DNA of 64,000 nucleotides from JAAXKN01 sp036261625 (lineage in GTDB: Bacteria > Bacteroidota > Ignavibacteria > Ignavibacteriales > SURF-24). Location of the stretch: positions 104,817 to 168,816 of the forward strand of contig DATAKL010000004.1 in assembly GCA_036261625.1 (NCBI GenBank). The letters are read 5' to 3'. How positions within the stretch are numbered: position 1 is the stretch's first letter; each line of letters starts with the position of its first letter. The translations under genes and the position numbers were made by a program. Positions 34,590-42,713 of the stretch are shown here, in pieces. The notes under the pieces were generated by a model, which made no database searches, was not told the DNA's origin, and saw only the letters and a list, made by a program, of their open reading frames with translations.

Positions 34590-36791
34590 TTATTTTGTGC
34601 CTTCAACAATTTTGCCGGCTCTTAACTCGTCACTAAGCCTTGTAGCTTTGTACATATCCTTTATAGCTTCAACCATACCTTCCGAATCCACGCTCAGGCA
34701 GCGGTTGGTTTCTGTAGTATAGATAAAGTCGCCCGGAAGACTTTCAATATTGCCGTCAAAGGCAAGACCTACAATCTCGAGGTTCTTGTTTATAACAGGG
34801 CTTCCCGAGTTGCCGCCGATGATGTCATTGGTGGAAACGAAGTTAAACGGGGTTTCAAGGTTGAATTCCGGGGGAATAGTCTTCCACCTTTCAGGCAGAT
34901 CCCATGGATACTTCTTGTTGAATTCATAGTACCTGTTGTATAATCCGTAGTAGGTGGTCTTGGCCGGAGCTTTTGTACCGTTATAATCGTAGCCCTTTAC
35001 AATGCCGTCGGCAATTCTGAGCGTAAAGGTTGCATCAGGCGGAATCGATGTGCCGTATACAGCAAAGAGCGCCTGCCCTAAGAGCTGCTTGTTAACGGCT
35101 TCCTTGTCCTGAATCTCCCTGGCTTTCTGCCTTAAGGCTTCCAGTTTATCAGATGTTGCCTGCAGGAAGTAGATAAAAGGATCATCCGAACTGAGTATGT
35201 CCTTGGGGTCCTTATTAAGAAGCGCCATGACGGATTCTTTTGTCGTCAGCTGTGAATGGCTGAGCATATAGTCGGCTGCATCCTTGCCCGTCTTGGAATC
35301 AAAGAGTTTCTGCACGAGGTCGTTATTCTGGCCGAGATTATTGATAAGGTTCTTTGCAAATACCTCTGTAAGCTTGTAAGAAAAATCCTTGTCGAGCTTT
35401 TCAGGGAATATCTTTGCCTTTGTGGAGTCGAGGTCTGCGCCCTTATACTTGCTGCTTCTTTCACCTTCCGGAAGCTGCATCTGTTTTGCGTAAGCGATTA
35501 CGTCTCTGGCAATTGTAAAGTACTCGGGAGCAAATCTGTAGTTAATAGTATAAGCGTTAAGATCCTTAAAATACTGCCTCATTTCGTTTCTAGTCCCGGC
35601 AATTGCATCCCAAACGTTTCCATACTTTGCCTTGAGCTCGGGCTTTGCATCCACGGCAGCCTTGAATTTGTTTTCAAAATCCTGTTTTCTTGCCATTAAG
35701 ACAGGGTCGTTAAGGCCTTTTATCATTCCGATATAAACCTTCTGAGAGTTGGCGAGCATGAAAAGGATATCCTCATACTTTAAGGCCTGATCGGGGTGCT
35801 CCTTCAGCTGGGCTGAATAGGCAGCTATCATGTCGTTCAGGAGGTTAAGAGTTGCAGGGTACTGAACGTCGCGGAAATATTCCAGCTGTGACATTGTATT
35901 AAGACGGTTGGTCCTGCCCGGGTTGCCTACGACAAAAATCGCCTCGCCTTCGCTTGCACCCTGGGGGCTCCACTTGAAGTAGTTATCCGTTTTCAGCGGT
36001 TTTCCACTTTCATCATAAACACGGAAGAAAGTACAGTCGAGATTATAGCGCGGGTAAGTAAAGTTGTCGTAATCGCCTCCGAAGAATCCGATCTGGTTTT
36101 CAGGGGCAAAGACCAGGCGCACGTCGTTATATCTCTTGTAGCCGTAGAGAGAATATTCGCCGCCGGAGTATAAGGTTACAACTGAAGCCTCAAGTCCTGT
36201 TTCTTTTCTTGTGCTGGCTTCAATTTCGCTTATTTTATCTTTTTTTGCCTGGACCTTTTCAGCATCGGTTTTGGCAGAATTTATGGCATCCTGCACTTCT
36301 TTTGTAACATCCTTGATCAGGACTAACTGGTCTACATAGAGGCCGGGGACAGGTCTTTCGTCCTGGAGCGTCTGTGCGTAGAAGCCTGTTTTATGGAGGT
36401 TTTCTCCTTCTTTTGTAACTTCAGTAACGCTCTCGCGTCCGCAGTGATGGTTTGTCATTACAAGGCCGTCGCTGGAGACAAATGAAGCCGAGCAGTAGCT
36501 GGCAAATCTGAGGGCTGATTTTCTGGCTTTTTCGAGCCATTCAGGCGTAGCAGTAAAGCCGTAAGCTTCCTGGAAATATTTTACAGGAGGGTTATCAAAT
36601 GTCCACATCTTGCCCGTGTCAAATCTCTGCGCTTTTACAGTATCGAGGTTGATGCCGCCCGGAACCGTTGAGGTTACGGCCGCCTTTTCCTGCTGCTGCG
36701 TTGTGGCTGTACTGCCGGAACAGCCGGCAATAAAGAGAAATGACAATACGAGGCTTGAGCTAAGAAAAGCTCTTCGTAGGTTTTTTAGCAT
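34590..36791 (-). CDS. S46 family dipeptidyl-peptidase, lipoprotein
   Basis: This 733-residue serine peptidase of the DPP7/DPP11 family removes dipeptides from oligopeptides in the periplasm. A lipobox is visible (FIAGC, Cys24). Catalytic elements are MTNHHCGRES (His116), FFGGDYDNFTYPRYN (Asp) and IIGGNSGSPVIN (Ser662). The protein length matches S46 enzymes (700-720). Residues that decide between DPP7- and DPP11-type specificity cannot be judged here. Together with the OPT transporter and the S8 and S41 peptidases nearby, it supports growth on peptides. Confidence 0.95.
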   Translation of the reverse strand: MLKNLRRAFLSSSLVLSFLFIAGCSGSTATTQQQEKAAVTSTVPGGINLDTVKAQRFDTGKMWTFDNPPVKYFQEAYGFTATPEWLEKARKSALRFASYCSASFVSSDGLVMTNHHCGRESVTEVTKEGENLHKTGFYAQTLQDERPVPGLYVDQLVLIKDVTKEVQDAINSAKTDAEKVQAKKDKISEIEASTRKETGLEASVVTLYSGGEYSLYGYKRYNDVRLVFAPENQIGFFGGDYDNFTYPRYNLDCTFFRVYDESGKPLKTDNYFKWSPQGASEGEAIFVVGNPGRTNRLNTMSQLEYFRDVQYPATLNLLNDMIAAYSAQLKEHPDQALKYEDILFMLANSQKVYIGMIKGLNDPVLMARKQDFENKFKAAVDAKPELKAKYGNVWDAIAGTRNEMRQYFKDLNAYTINYRFAPEYFTIARDVIAYAKQMQLPEGERSSKYKGADLDSTKAKIFPEKLDKDFSYKLTEVFAKNLINNLGQNNDLVQKLFDSKTGKDAADYMLSHSQLTTKESVMALLNKDPKDILSSDDPFIYFLQATSDKLEALRQKAREIQDKEAVNKQLLGQALFAVYGTSIPPDATFTLRIADGIVKGYDYNGTKAPAKTTYYGLYNRYYEFNKKYPWDLPERWKTIPPEFNLETPFNFVSTNDIIGGNSGSPVINKNLEIVGLAFDGNIESLPGDFIYTTETNRCLSVDSEGMVEAIKDMYKATRLSDELRAGKIVEGTK

Positions 36792-36932
36792 GTTTCATCC
36801 GTATTTTTATTTGAAATAAAGGAACTATTCTGATTAAAATTAATATAATTCTAATCTCATTACAATTATAAATTTCAAATAAATTCGGATTTTGGAGTTC
36901 CCCCGGGGGAGAAGCTCTGAATAAAGTAACCT

Positions 36933-37268
36933 TTAGATATATGATTCCGGAGTATACAAGGGCTCAATTTCCCACTCGTCTTCCACTGTACCGATGCAAT
37001 GAGAACATTTTTCCACATAATAGACAGCTTTTTCCTCCTGGGGCGCGGCATGGACGAAATTAATAACAGTCTGACAGCTGGCGCACTGCACCACGTGGGA
37101 GGTTTTTACTTTTGCACGGCAGATTGGACACAAATAACCCAAATCACCAGGCGTTTTGTCCGGATCAACTAAATAAATTGAATTACATCTGGTATTATTG
37201 CATTTAACAAAATGTAACTGTACCGTATTCCTGGGTTCGATTGCAGCCTCCGCTTTTTTTTGTATCAA
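36933..37268 (-). CDS. hypothetical protein with four Cys pairs (double zinc ribbon)
   Basis: This 111-residue cytosolic protein has four cysteine pairs: CNNTRC (C23, C28), CPIC (C47, C50), CASC (C62, C65) and CSHC (C88, C91). Two consecutive zinc ribbons are the likely arrangement. No family is recognised. The only available start is TTG (37268), without a clear ribosome-binding site; the open frame continues upstream without an ATG, so the true start is uncertain. It is divergent from the phosphohexomutase gene. Confidence 0.65.
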   Translation of the reverse strand: MIQKKAEAAIEPRNTVQLHFVKCNNTRCNSIYLVDPDKTPGDLGYLCPICRAKVKTSHVVQCASCQTVINFVHAAPQEEKAVYYVEKCSHCIGTVEDEWEIEPLYTPESYI

Positions 37269-37413
37269 AAGTAAAGAGTTGGATATATAAATTCCATGTA
37301 AAAATTGAGTCTTGTACTAATTTCCCCATACCTTTATTTTACTAAACGTTTATTCTATGGATAAAAAGTATTATTTTTATCTATTAAGAAATCCAGTCAA
37401 TGAAGGAGAGAAA

Positions 37414-38760
37414 ATGGAAAAAATCAATGGTTTTAAGGCTTATGACATCAGAGGGAAGGTCCCCGGGGAATTAAATGAGGACCTGGCCTATAAGATCGGG
37501 CGCGCATACAGCAAACTTATCGGTGCAAAGAATATTGTCGTGGGTCACGACATCCGGAAATCATCACTACAGCTCTCGGAAAGCTTAATCAAGGGCATTA
37601 CAGACAGCGGCGCCGATGTAATAGATATCGGGCTCTGCGGCACGGAAATGATCTATTTTGCCACACCTTTTCTGAATGCCGACGGCGGCATTATGATTAC
37701 GGCAAGCCACAACCCCCCGGAATATAACGGGATGAAATTTGTGAAGAAGGGCTCTGTTCCCGTGGGCTACGATTCGGGCTTAAATGAAGTTGAAAGAATG
37801 ATCCTCAGTAACGAATTTGACCCGGTAAGCGAGAAAAAGGGAAGTGTTACACATAAAGATGTAATGACAGACTTTATAAATAACCTTAAGAAATTCTACA
37901 GCAAAGATAAAATTAAGCCTCTTAAAGTTGTGGTTAACGGGGGTAACGGATGCGTGGGGCCGGCCTTAGATGCCATAGAAAAAGATCTTCCGATAAAAAT
38001 GATCAAGGTTTTCACTGAACCCGATTCCAGCTTCCCGAACGGAGTGCCGAACCCTCTTCTGCCCGAAAACAGGCAGCCAACCATAGATGCGGTACTTAAA
38101 AACAAGGCTGACCTGGGTGTGGCATGGGACGGCGACTACGACCGCTGCTTCTTTTTTGATGAAAAGGGGAATTTCATAGAAGGATATTATATCGTGGGGC
38201 TCCTTGCAAAATCGATACTTAAGACAAATCCGGGAGAGAAGATCGTCCACGACCCGAGACTCGTCTGGAATACGGTTGAAGTTGTAAAGAATAACGGCGG
38301 CATTCCGGTTGAATCCAAGAGCGGGCACGCATTTATTAAGGAAAAAATGCGCGAAGTTAACGCCATCTACGGCGGCGAAATGTCGGCTCACCACTACTTC
38401 AGAGACAATTCCTATTCAGACAGCGGCATGATACCGTTCCTGCTGGTCCTTCAGCTTATAAGCGAAGAAAATAAGCCGATGTCGGCCCTGGTTGAAGAAA
38501 TGGTAAAGGACTACCCCTGCTCGGGCGAAATTAACACGACAATCGACAAGCCTGCTGAAAAGATCAAAGAGCTGGATGAAAAATATAACGGAAAGAAAGA
38601 GCGCCTGGATGGCCTTAGCGTTGAATTCCCCGAGTGGCGCTTTAACGTTAGAATGTCCAATACGGAACCAATTTTGCGCCTTAACGTTGAAAGCCGGAAA
38701 GATGAAAAGCTCATGCAGGAGAAAACCGACGAACTTTTAGGCATAATAAGGTCAAAATAA
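37414..38760 (+). CDS. phosphomannomutase/phosphoglucomutase
   Basis: This 448-residue alpha-D-phosphohexomutase interconverts hexose 1- and 6-phosphates for surface polysaccharide or glycogen synthesis. Motifs are FKAYDIRGKVPGEL, the phosphoserine loop TASHNPPEYNG (Ser98), the Mg site WDGDYDRC (D239, D241, D243), YGGEMSAHHYFRD (sugar specificity loop, GEMSAHH as in PMM/PGM) and a RMSNTEPILRL phosphate loop. I chose ATG 37414 because AAGGAG lies close upstream; a frame to 37357 adds 19 residues that do not fit the family. Confidence 0.93.
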   Translation: MEKINGFKAYDIRGKVPGELNEDLAYKIGRAYSKLIGAKNIVVGHDIRKSSLQLSESLIKGITDSGADVIDIGLCGTEMIYFATPFLNADGGIMITASHNPPEYNGMKFVKKGSVPVGYDSGLNEVERMILSNEFDPVSEKKGSVTHKDVMTDFINNLKKFYSKDKIKPLKVVVNGGNGCVGPALDAIEKDLPIKMIKVFTEPDSSFPNGVPNPLLPENRQPTIDAVLKNKADLGVAWDGDYDRCFFFDEKGNFIEGYYIVGLLAKSILKTNPGEKIVHDPRLVWNTVEVVKNNGGIPVESKSGHAFIKEKMREVNAIYGGEMSAHHYFRDNSYSDSGMIPFLLVLQLISEENKPMSALVEEMVKDYPCSGEINTTIDKPAEKIKELDEKYNGKKERLDGLSVEFPEWRFNVRMSNTEPILRLNVESRKDEKLMQEKTDELLGIIRSK

Positions 38761-38821
38761 AAGAACTTTTTTAAGTTGGATACGTCTAATTATTAAAAAC
38801 CTCCAATAAAGAGAGAAGAAA

Positions 38822-39049
38822 ATGAACCAGGAAAACGAAAAAGACATCGATATCAACAGAATCCTTCACAATAAGCTGAAGTCCATTTCAACGGATTCTC
38901 TGGAAGCAGGAATTTCGAAGGTCGTCAGTGAGCTTGTAGGCGAGGATTATAAGTGCAGCATCGGAAACATAAAATATACTCTCTTCAGCGGTGCTGAATT
39001 TAACATCAAAGTCGAACTTTCACTCAAATCCGAAGATACACAGCTCTAA
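38822..39049 (+). CDS. small hypothetical protein
   Basis: This 75-residue cytosolic protein is 61 bp downstream of the phosphohexomutase and in the same direction. It is acidic, has an N-terminal helix (DIDINRILHNKLKSI) and a C-terminal beta pattern (KCSIGNIKYTLFSGAEFNIKVELSL). It has no recognised domain. A GAGAGAAGAAA stretch precedes the ATG. A hairpin follows at 39063. Confidence 0.55.
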   Translation: MNQENEKDIDINRILHNKLKSISTDSLEAGISKVVSELVGEDYKCSIGNIKYTLFSGAEFNIKVELSLKSEDTQL

Positions 39050-39062
39050 GAGATATTTAGCA

Positions 39063-39088
39063 AAGAGGCGGTTTTTACGCCGCCTCTT
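39063..39088. terminator. hairpin between convergent genes
   Basis: AAGAGGCGG (39063-39071) pairs with CCGCCTCTT (39080-39088) around an 8-nt loop. The T-tract is poor. Confidence 0.55.
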
Positions 39089-39092
39089 AGCT

Positions 39093-40223
39093 TTAGATAA
39101 TTTCCTTCAGGGTTTCCACAACCCTGTCAATTTCCTCGTGTGTATTATAAAAGTGGGGGGAAAACCTCACAATGCCTTCACGTACAGCCGCAGTTATATT
39201 CCTTTTACCGAGTTCATCGAAGATTTCCTGCGCTTTTGGGGAAGAAAAGCTGACAATTCCGGATAAATTTTGCCTTTCCACACCCTGAAGCACCGGCTTT
39301 ATTCCGGCTTCCTGTAATCGCCCCATAAAATACTCTGTGTGCCCAAGAATCGCCTCCTCAATTTCCTTGTGCCCGAACTGTCTCATAAAGTCGAGTGATG
39401 CGTGCAGGCCGATTATGCCTATGGCCGAGAGCGTACCGTTCTGGAAGCGCTCCGCCGAAGCCCTGAGCTTAAGGTCATACTCGAGGAGGTTCCATGCATC
39501 CGCTACAGAAGTCCAGCCAACATACTTTGGAGTTATTTTCTCCTGGAGCTCCCGGGTTACAAAAAGAAATGACAACCCCTGAAGTGCCATCATCCACTTC
39601 TGCGTTCCGGAGGCCAGAAAGTCGATATTCATCTTTTTTACGTCAATTCTGATGGCTCCAAGAGCCTGAATGGCATCGACGCAGAAGATAATGCCTTTCT
39701 CTCGGCACATTTCACCGATTTTTTCAACGTCTGCCCTGTAGCCTGAAAGAAACTGCACGTTGCTTATTGAAACAAGCCTGGTTTTTTCAGTTATGGCTTT
39801 TTCTACGTCCTCAAATGATACGATGCCGTCGTGAGACTTGACAAAATCTACTTCCACGCCCTGAGTTTTAAGATTAAGAAAAGGATAAATATTTGAAGGA
39901 AATTCAATGTCATTCAGCACAATCCTGTCGCCTGTTTTCCACGTGAGGCCCTGCGCCAGCACGTTAAGAGCGTTAGAGGTATTATCCGCAAAAGCGATTC
40001 TGGAGGAGTCGCAATTTATCATTTCACCCAGCTTGTTCTTTGTATCCGTCATGGTTTTCAGGTACTCAGGGTAATTCTCTATTTCCGTCTGACTTCTTAC
40101 ATATATATAGTCGTTAAGCTCTTTTACCACCGCCTCAGATAAAGGGCTTATTGCCGCATGATTCATATAGATATGCCCCGATTTCAGGTACGGGTAGAAT
40201 TTTCTTGCTTCGCTAATTTGCAT
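39093..40223 (-). CDS. class V aminotransferase-family PLP enzyme
   Basis: This 376-residue fold-type I PLP enzyme has YMNHAAISPLS at the N-terminus, FADNTSNALNVLAQ, FPSNIYPF, CVDAIQALGAI (PLP Asp) and ASGTQKWMM with Schiff-base K209. The closest known pattern is the isopenicillin-N epimerase / cysteine desulfurase-like branch. The conserved Cys loop of desulfurases is absent, so a sulfur role is unlikely. Substrate is unknown. An unusual terminator-like hairpin lies 40 bp upstream of its start. Confidence 0.8.
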   Translation of the reverse strand: MQISEARKFYPYLKSGHIYMNHAAISPLSEAVVKELNDYIYVRSQTEIENYPEYLKTMTDTKNKLGEMINCDSSRIAFADNTSNALNVLAQGLTWKTGDRIVLNDIEFPSNIYPFLNLKTQGVEVDFVKSHDGIVSFEDVEKAITEKTRLVSISNVQFLSGYRADVEKIGEMCREKGIIFCVDAIQALGAIRIDVKKMNIDFLASGTQKWMMALQGLSFLFVTRELQEKITPKYVGWTSVADAWNLLEYDLKLRASAERFQNGTLSAIGIIGLHASLDFMRQFGHKEIEEAILGHTEYFMGRLQEAGIKPVLQGVERQNLSGIVSFSSPKAQEIFDELGKRNITAAVREGIVRFSPHFYNTHEEIDRVVETLKEII

Positions 40224-40261
40224 AATTTAATTCTCAATTTTTTGAACAGATTAAATAAAAA

Positions 40262-40287
40262 GACCCTGAGGAAAGCTCCTCAAGGTC
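40262..40287 (-). terminator. orphan terminator upstream of class V aminotransferase
   Basis: On the minus strand GACCTTGAGGA pairs with TCCTCAGGGTC (one G-U pair) around a 4-nt loop, and T-rich DNA follows (TTTTTATTTAAT). It lies before the aminotransferase start and after the repeat cluster, with no gene that it could end. A leader attenuator or the end of an unannotated small RNA are possible. Confidence 0.65.
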
Positions 40288-40369
40288 ATATAAAATGTTT
40301 CTATAATTTAAATATAGCAATTTTTCTTAACTTTATTCACCCATATTAAAATGAAGAACAAGCAATATA

Positions 40370-40387
40370 GAACCACTGACGTGGTTC
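40370..40387. repeat. GAACCAC palindrome, copy 1
   Basis: GAACCAC (40370-40376) and GTGGTTC (40381-40387) with TGAC between. The same arms recur at 40530. Confidence 0.8.
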
Positions 40388-40408
40388 ATAAACTTTTTTT
40401 CATATTTC

Positions 40409-40438
40409 CTACAAATAGGTAACTGCTATCGCAGTTAG
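40409..40438 (+). repeat. 30-nt palindromic element, copy 1
   Basis: A constant 13-nt head (CTACAAATAGGTA) is followed by a hairpin with stem ACTGC/GCAGT, 4-nt loop TATC, then TAG. The other two copies in this gap are in the opposite orientation and have a different stem. Confidence 0.8.
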
Positions 40439-40476
40439 AAAAATCCCTTTTTATTCAGAACAAAGTTTTTCCTTTC

Positions 40477-40506
40477 CTATCCGCGTTAGCGGATACCTAT
40501 TTGTAG
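40477..40506 (-). repeat. 30-nt palindromic element, copy 2
   Basis: Reverse orientation of the same element: head CTACAAATAGGTA (read on the minus strand), stem TCCGC/GCGGA, loop TAAC, tail TAG. The stem differs from copy 1 on both sides, so pairing is kept. Confidence 0.8.
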
Positions 40507-40529
40507 AATAACAAATCAAAACAATTTCA

Positions 40530-40546
40530 GAACCACGTAGTGGTTC
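40530..40546. repeat. GAACCAC palindrome, copy 2
   Basis: GAACCAC (40530-40536) and GTGGTTC (40540-40546) with GTA between, the same arms as at 40370 with a different centre. Confidence 0.8.
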
Positions 40547-40594
40547 CATATCCCAACCCGTACAAAATATTTTAACATTGCACAAATTTATGCT

Positions 40595-40624
40595 CTATCC
40601 GCTTTAGCGGATACCTATTTGTAG
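40595..40624 (-). repeat. 30-nt palindromic element, copy 3
   Basis: Same orientation as copy 2 and identical to it except in the 4-nt loop (TAAA). Together these five palindromes fill most of the 486-bp gap between the OPT transporter and the aminotransferase; no gene is visible there. Confidence 0.8.
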
Positions 40625-40641
40625 CAAAGACACTAATAATA

Positions 40642-40678
40642 AAAAAGGCAGAAGCTCTCTTCGGGCTCCTGCCTTTTT
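40642..40678. terminator. terminator after OPT transporter gene
   Basis: AAAAAGGCAG (40642-40651) pairs with CTGCCTTTTT (40669-40678), with an inner partial AGC/GCT stem. It terminates the OPT transcript on the minus strand. Confidence 0.85.
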
Positions 40679-40709
40679 ATATCTGTTTCGGAATTCTCTG
40701 TCCTGACTT

Positions 40710-42695
40710 TTAATCCTGTACTTTAGCCCTCAGTGAATCCCAGATCATGTATGCACAGATAAGGGCAAACATTGTAATTGCTATAAGCTCGGCTGAGTGA
40801 GACTCCTGCCATTCGGCATTGACAAAGTTAATGTTCCAGAATCTCATCATTGCACTTACAACGCCCATTAAAGCGCCTCCTGCAATAAAGCCCGAGGCAA
40901 TAAGCGTACCGCGCTCGCGCCTTGCAGTGTTAACTTTTTCATCTTTGCTTCTTGTGGAGACAAAGTGAGATATAAGTCCGCCTACTAAAAGAGGAGTGTT
41001 AAGTTCAAGAGGAATATACATTCCAAGCGCAAATGCCAAAGCCGGAACGCCAAGCATGGTAAGTATTAAAGCCATAAAGGCGCCTGCAACGTAAAGCATC
41101 CAGGGCGCAGGCTGCTGCGACATGAGAGGCTTTATTACTGCTGCCATTGCATTTGCCTGCGGGGCAACAAGCGCGCCCTCGCCTGAAAATCCGTAGGTCT
41201 GGTTTAATATTAAGATTACCCAGCCCACTGTGGCTGAGGCAACTACGGTTCCTAAGAATTTGAACGATTCCTGCTTGTAGGGGGATGAACCCAGCCAGTA
41301 GCCAATCTTAAGATCTGTAATAAAGCCGCCTGCCATTGAAAGTGCCGTACAGACCGTGCCTCCAATAATGAGGGCTGCAATCATACCGACTTCACCTGTA
41401 AGCCCCACAGAAACCAGTATTATGCTCGACAAAATAAGCGTCATAAGCGTCATGCCTGAAACAGGGTTTGTTCCGACAATTGCAATTGCGTTTGCAGCAA
41501 CTGTTGTAAAAAGGAACGATATGATAAGTACAATTAAAAGACCTACAACGGCATGAGTAAGGTTTGTAACAACGCCCGTCCTGAAGAAGATGAAAACCAG
41601 TACTGCCGTAACAAGAATTCCGATTACTATGATTGCCATCGGAATATCTCTTTGTGTCCTGAGCTTTGAGGTGTGTTCACCCTTGCCCCCGAAGATCTCC
41701 TTTACAGCCAGCGAGAAAGCAGAAACGATGATCTTTGAAGAACGTACTATTCCGATTATTCCTGCCATTGCAATGCCGCCGATGCCGATGTGGCGAACGT
41801 AGGTTGAGAATATCTGTTCGGCCGACATGTCCTTAACCAGCAGGTTTACGTTCACGCCCAATGGCTGCGTGAGGGCTCCTCCTACATAGGAAACAATTGG
41901 AATAAGAACATACCACGATACAAAAGATCCTGCTGCAATAATGGCGGTATATTTAAGTCCTGTAATGTAACCCAGTCCCATTACGGCTGCGCCGACGTTC
42001 ATTCTGAAGACAATCTTATATTTGTCTGCCAGTGTCTGCCCGGCATCAATAACGCGTGTTGAGAAAACCTCGCTCCACCAGCCGAAGGTTGCAACAATAA
42101 AGTCATAAATACCGCCGATGATACCGCTTACAACCAGAACAATCGCCTGTCCGCCCCCTTTTTCACCTGCAATGAGGACTTCAGTTGTAGCCGTTGCCTC
42201 GGGGAAGGGGAACTTTCCGTGCATTTCACCCACGAAGTACTTTCTGAAGGGAATAAGGAAAAGTATCCCCAGGAAGCCTCCGAAGAGCGAGGCCAGAAAG
42301 ATCTGCATGAACTGCACGTGCAGATTGAGTATGTAAAGAGCCGGAATTGTAAATATTGCGCCTGCAACAATTACACCCGAGCTTGCACCAATGGACTGTA
42401 TAATTACGTTTTCGCCAAGTGCATTTTTCCGTCTTGTAGCCGTTGAAAGCCCCACGGCAATAATTGCAATAGGAATTGCGGCTTCAAATACCTGCCCTAT
42501 CTTAAGTCCCAGGTATGCTGCAGCGGCCGAAAAAATTACAGCCATAACGAGGCCCCAGCCTACCGACCACGGGGTTACTTCCGGGTGTGCCGCCTTAGGC
42601 GACATTACCGGTGTATACTCCTCACCCGGCTTTAACTCCGTATAGGCATTTTCGGGCAATCCGCCGTTTGTAACGGCAACTTCTTGATCACTCAT
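40710..42695 (-). CDS. OPT family oligopeptide transporter
   Basis: This 661-residue inner-membrane transporter has about 14-16 hydrophobic segments. It starts with VTPWSVGWGLVMAVIFSAAAA and LGLKIGQVFEAAIPIAI, the typical OPT N-terminus, and contains NVIIQSIGASSGVIVAGAIF and FPEATATTEVLI-type motifs. OPT proteins import oligopeptides or metal chelates by proton symport. It is preceded by an 18-bp gap after the S8 peptidase gene, so import is probably coupled to proteolysis. Confidence 0.92.
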   Translation of the reverse strand: MSDQEVAVTNGGLPENAYTELKPGEEYTPVMSPKAAHPEVTPWSVGWGLVMAVIFSAAAAYLGLKIGQVFEAAIPIAIIAVGLSTATRRKNALGENVIIQSIGASSGVIVAGAIFTIPALYILNLHVQFMQIFLASLFGGFLGILFLIPFRKYFVGEMHGKFPFPEATATTEVLIAGEKGGGQAIVLVVSGIIGGIYDFIVATFGWWSEVFSTRVIDAGQTLADKYKIVFRMNVGAAVMGLGYITGLKYTAIIAAGSFVSWYVLIPIVSYVGGALTQPLGVNVNLLVKDMSAEQIFSTYVRHIGIGGIAMAGIIGIVRSSKIIVSAFSLAVKEIFGGKGEHTSKLRTQRDIPMAIIVIGILVTAVLVFIFFRTGVVTNLTHAVVGLLIVLIISFLFTTVAANAIAIVGTNPVSGMTLMTLILSSIILVSVGLTGEVGMIAALIIGGTVCTALSMAGGFITDLKIGYWLGSSPYKQESFKFLGTVVASATVGWVILILNQTYGFSGEGALVAPQANAMAAVIKPLMSQQPAPWMLYVAGAFMALILTMLGVPALAFALGMYIPLELNTPLLVGGLISHFVSTRSKDEKVNTARRERGTLIASGFIAGGALMGVVSAMMRFWNINFVNAEWQESHSAELIAITMFALICAYMIWDSLRAKVQD

Positions 42696-42713
42696 AAAAT
42701 AAATACTCCTTCA

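Noticed and set aside
40370..40624. CRISPR array
   Set aside because: The repeats are palindromes of two families in both orientations with irregular gaps, and there are no cas genes.
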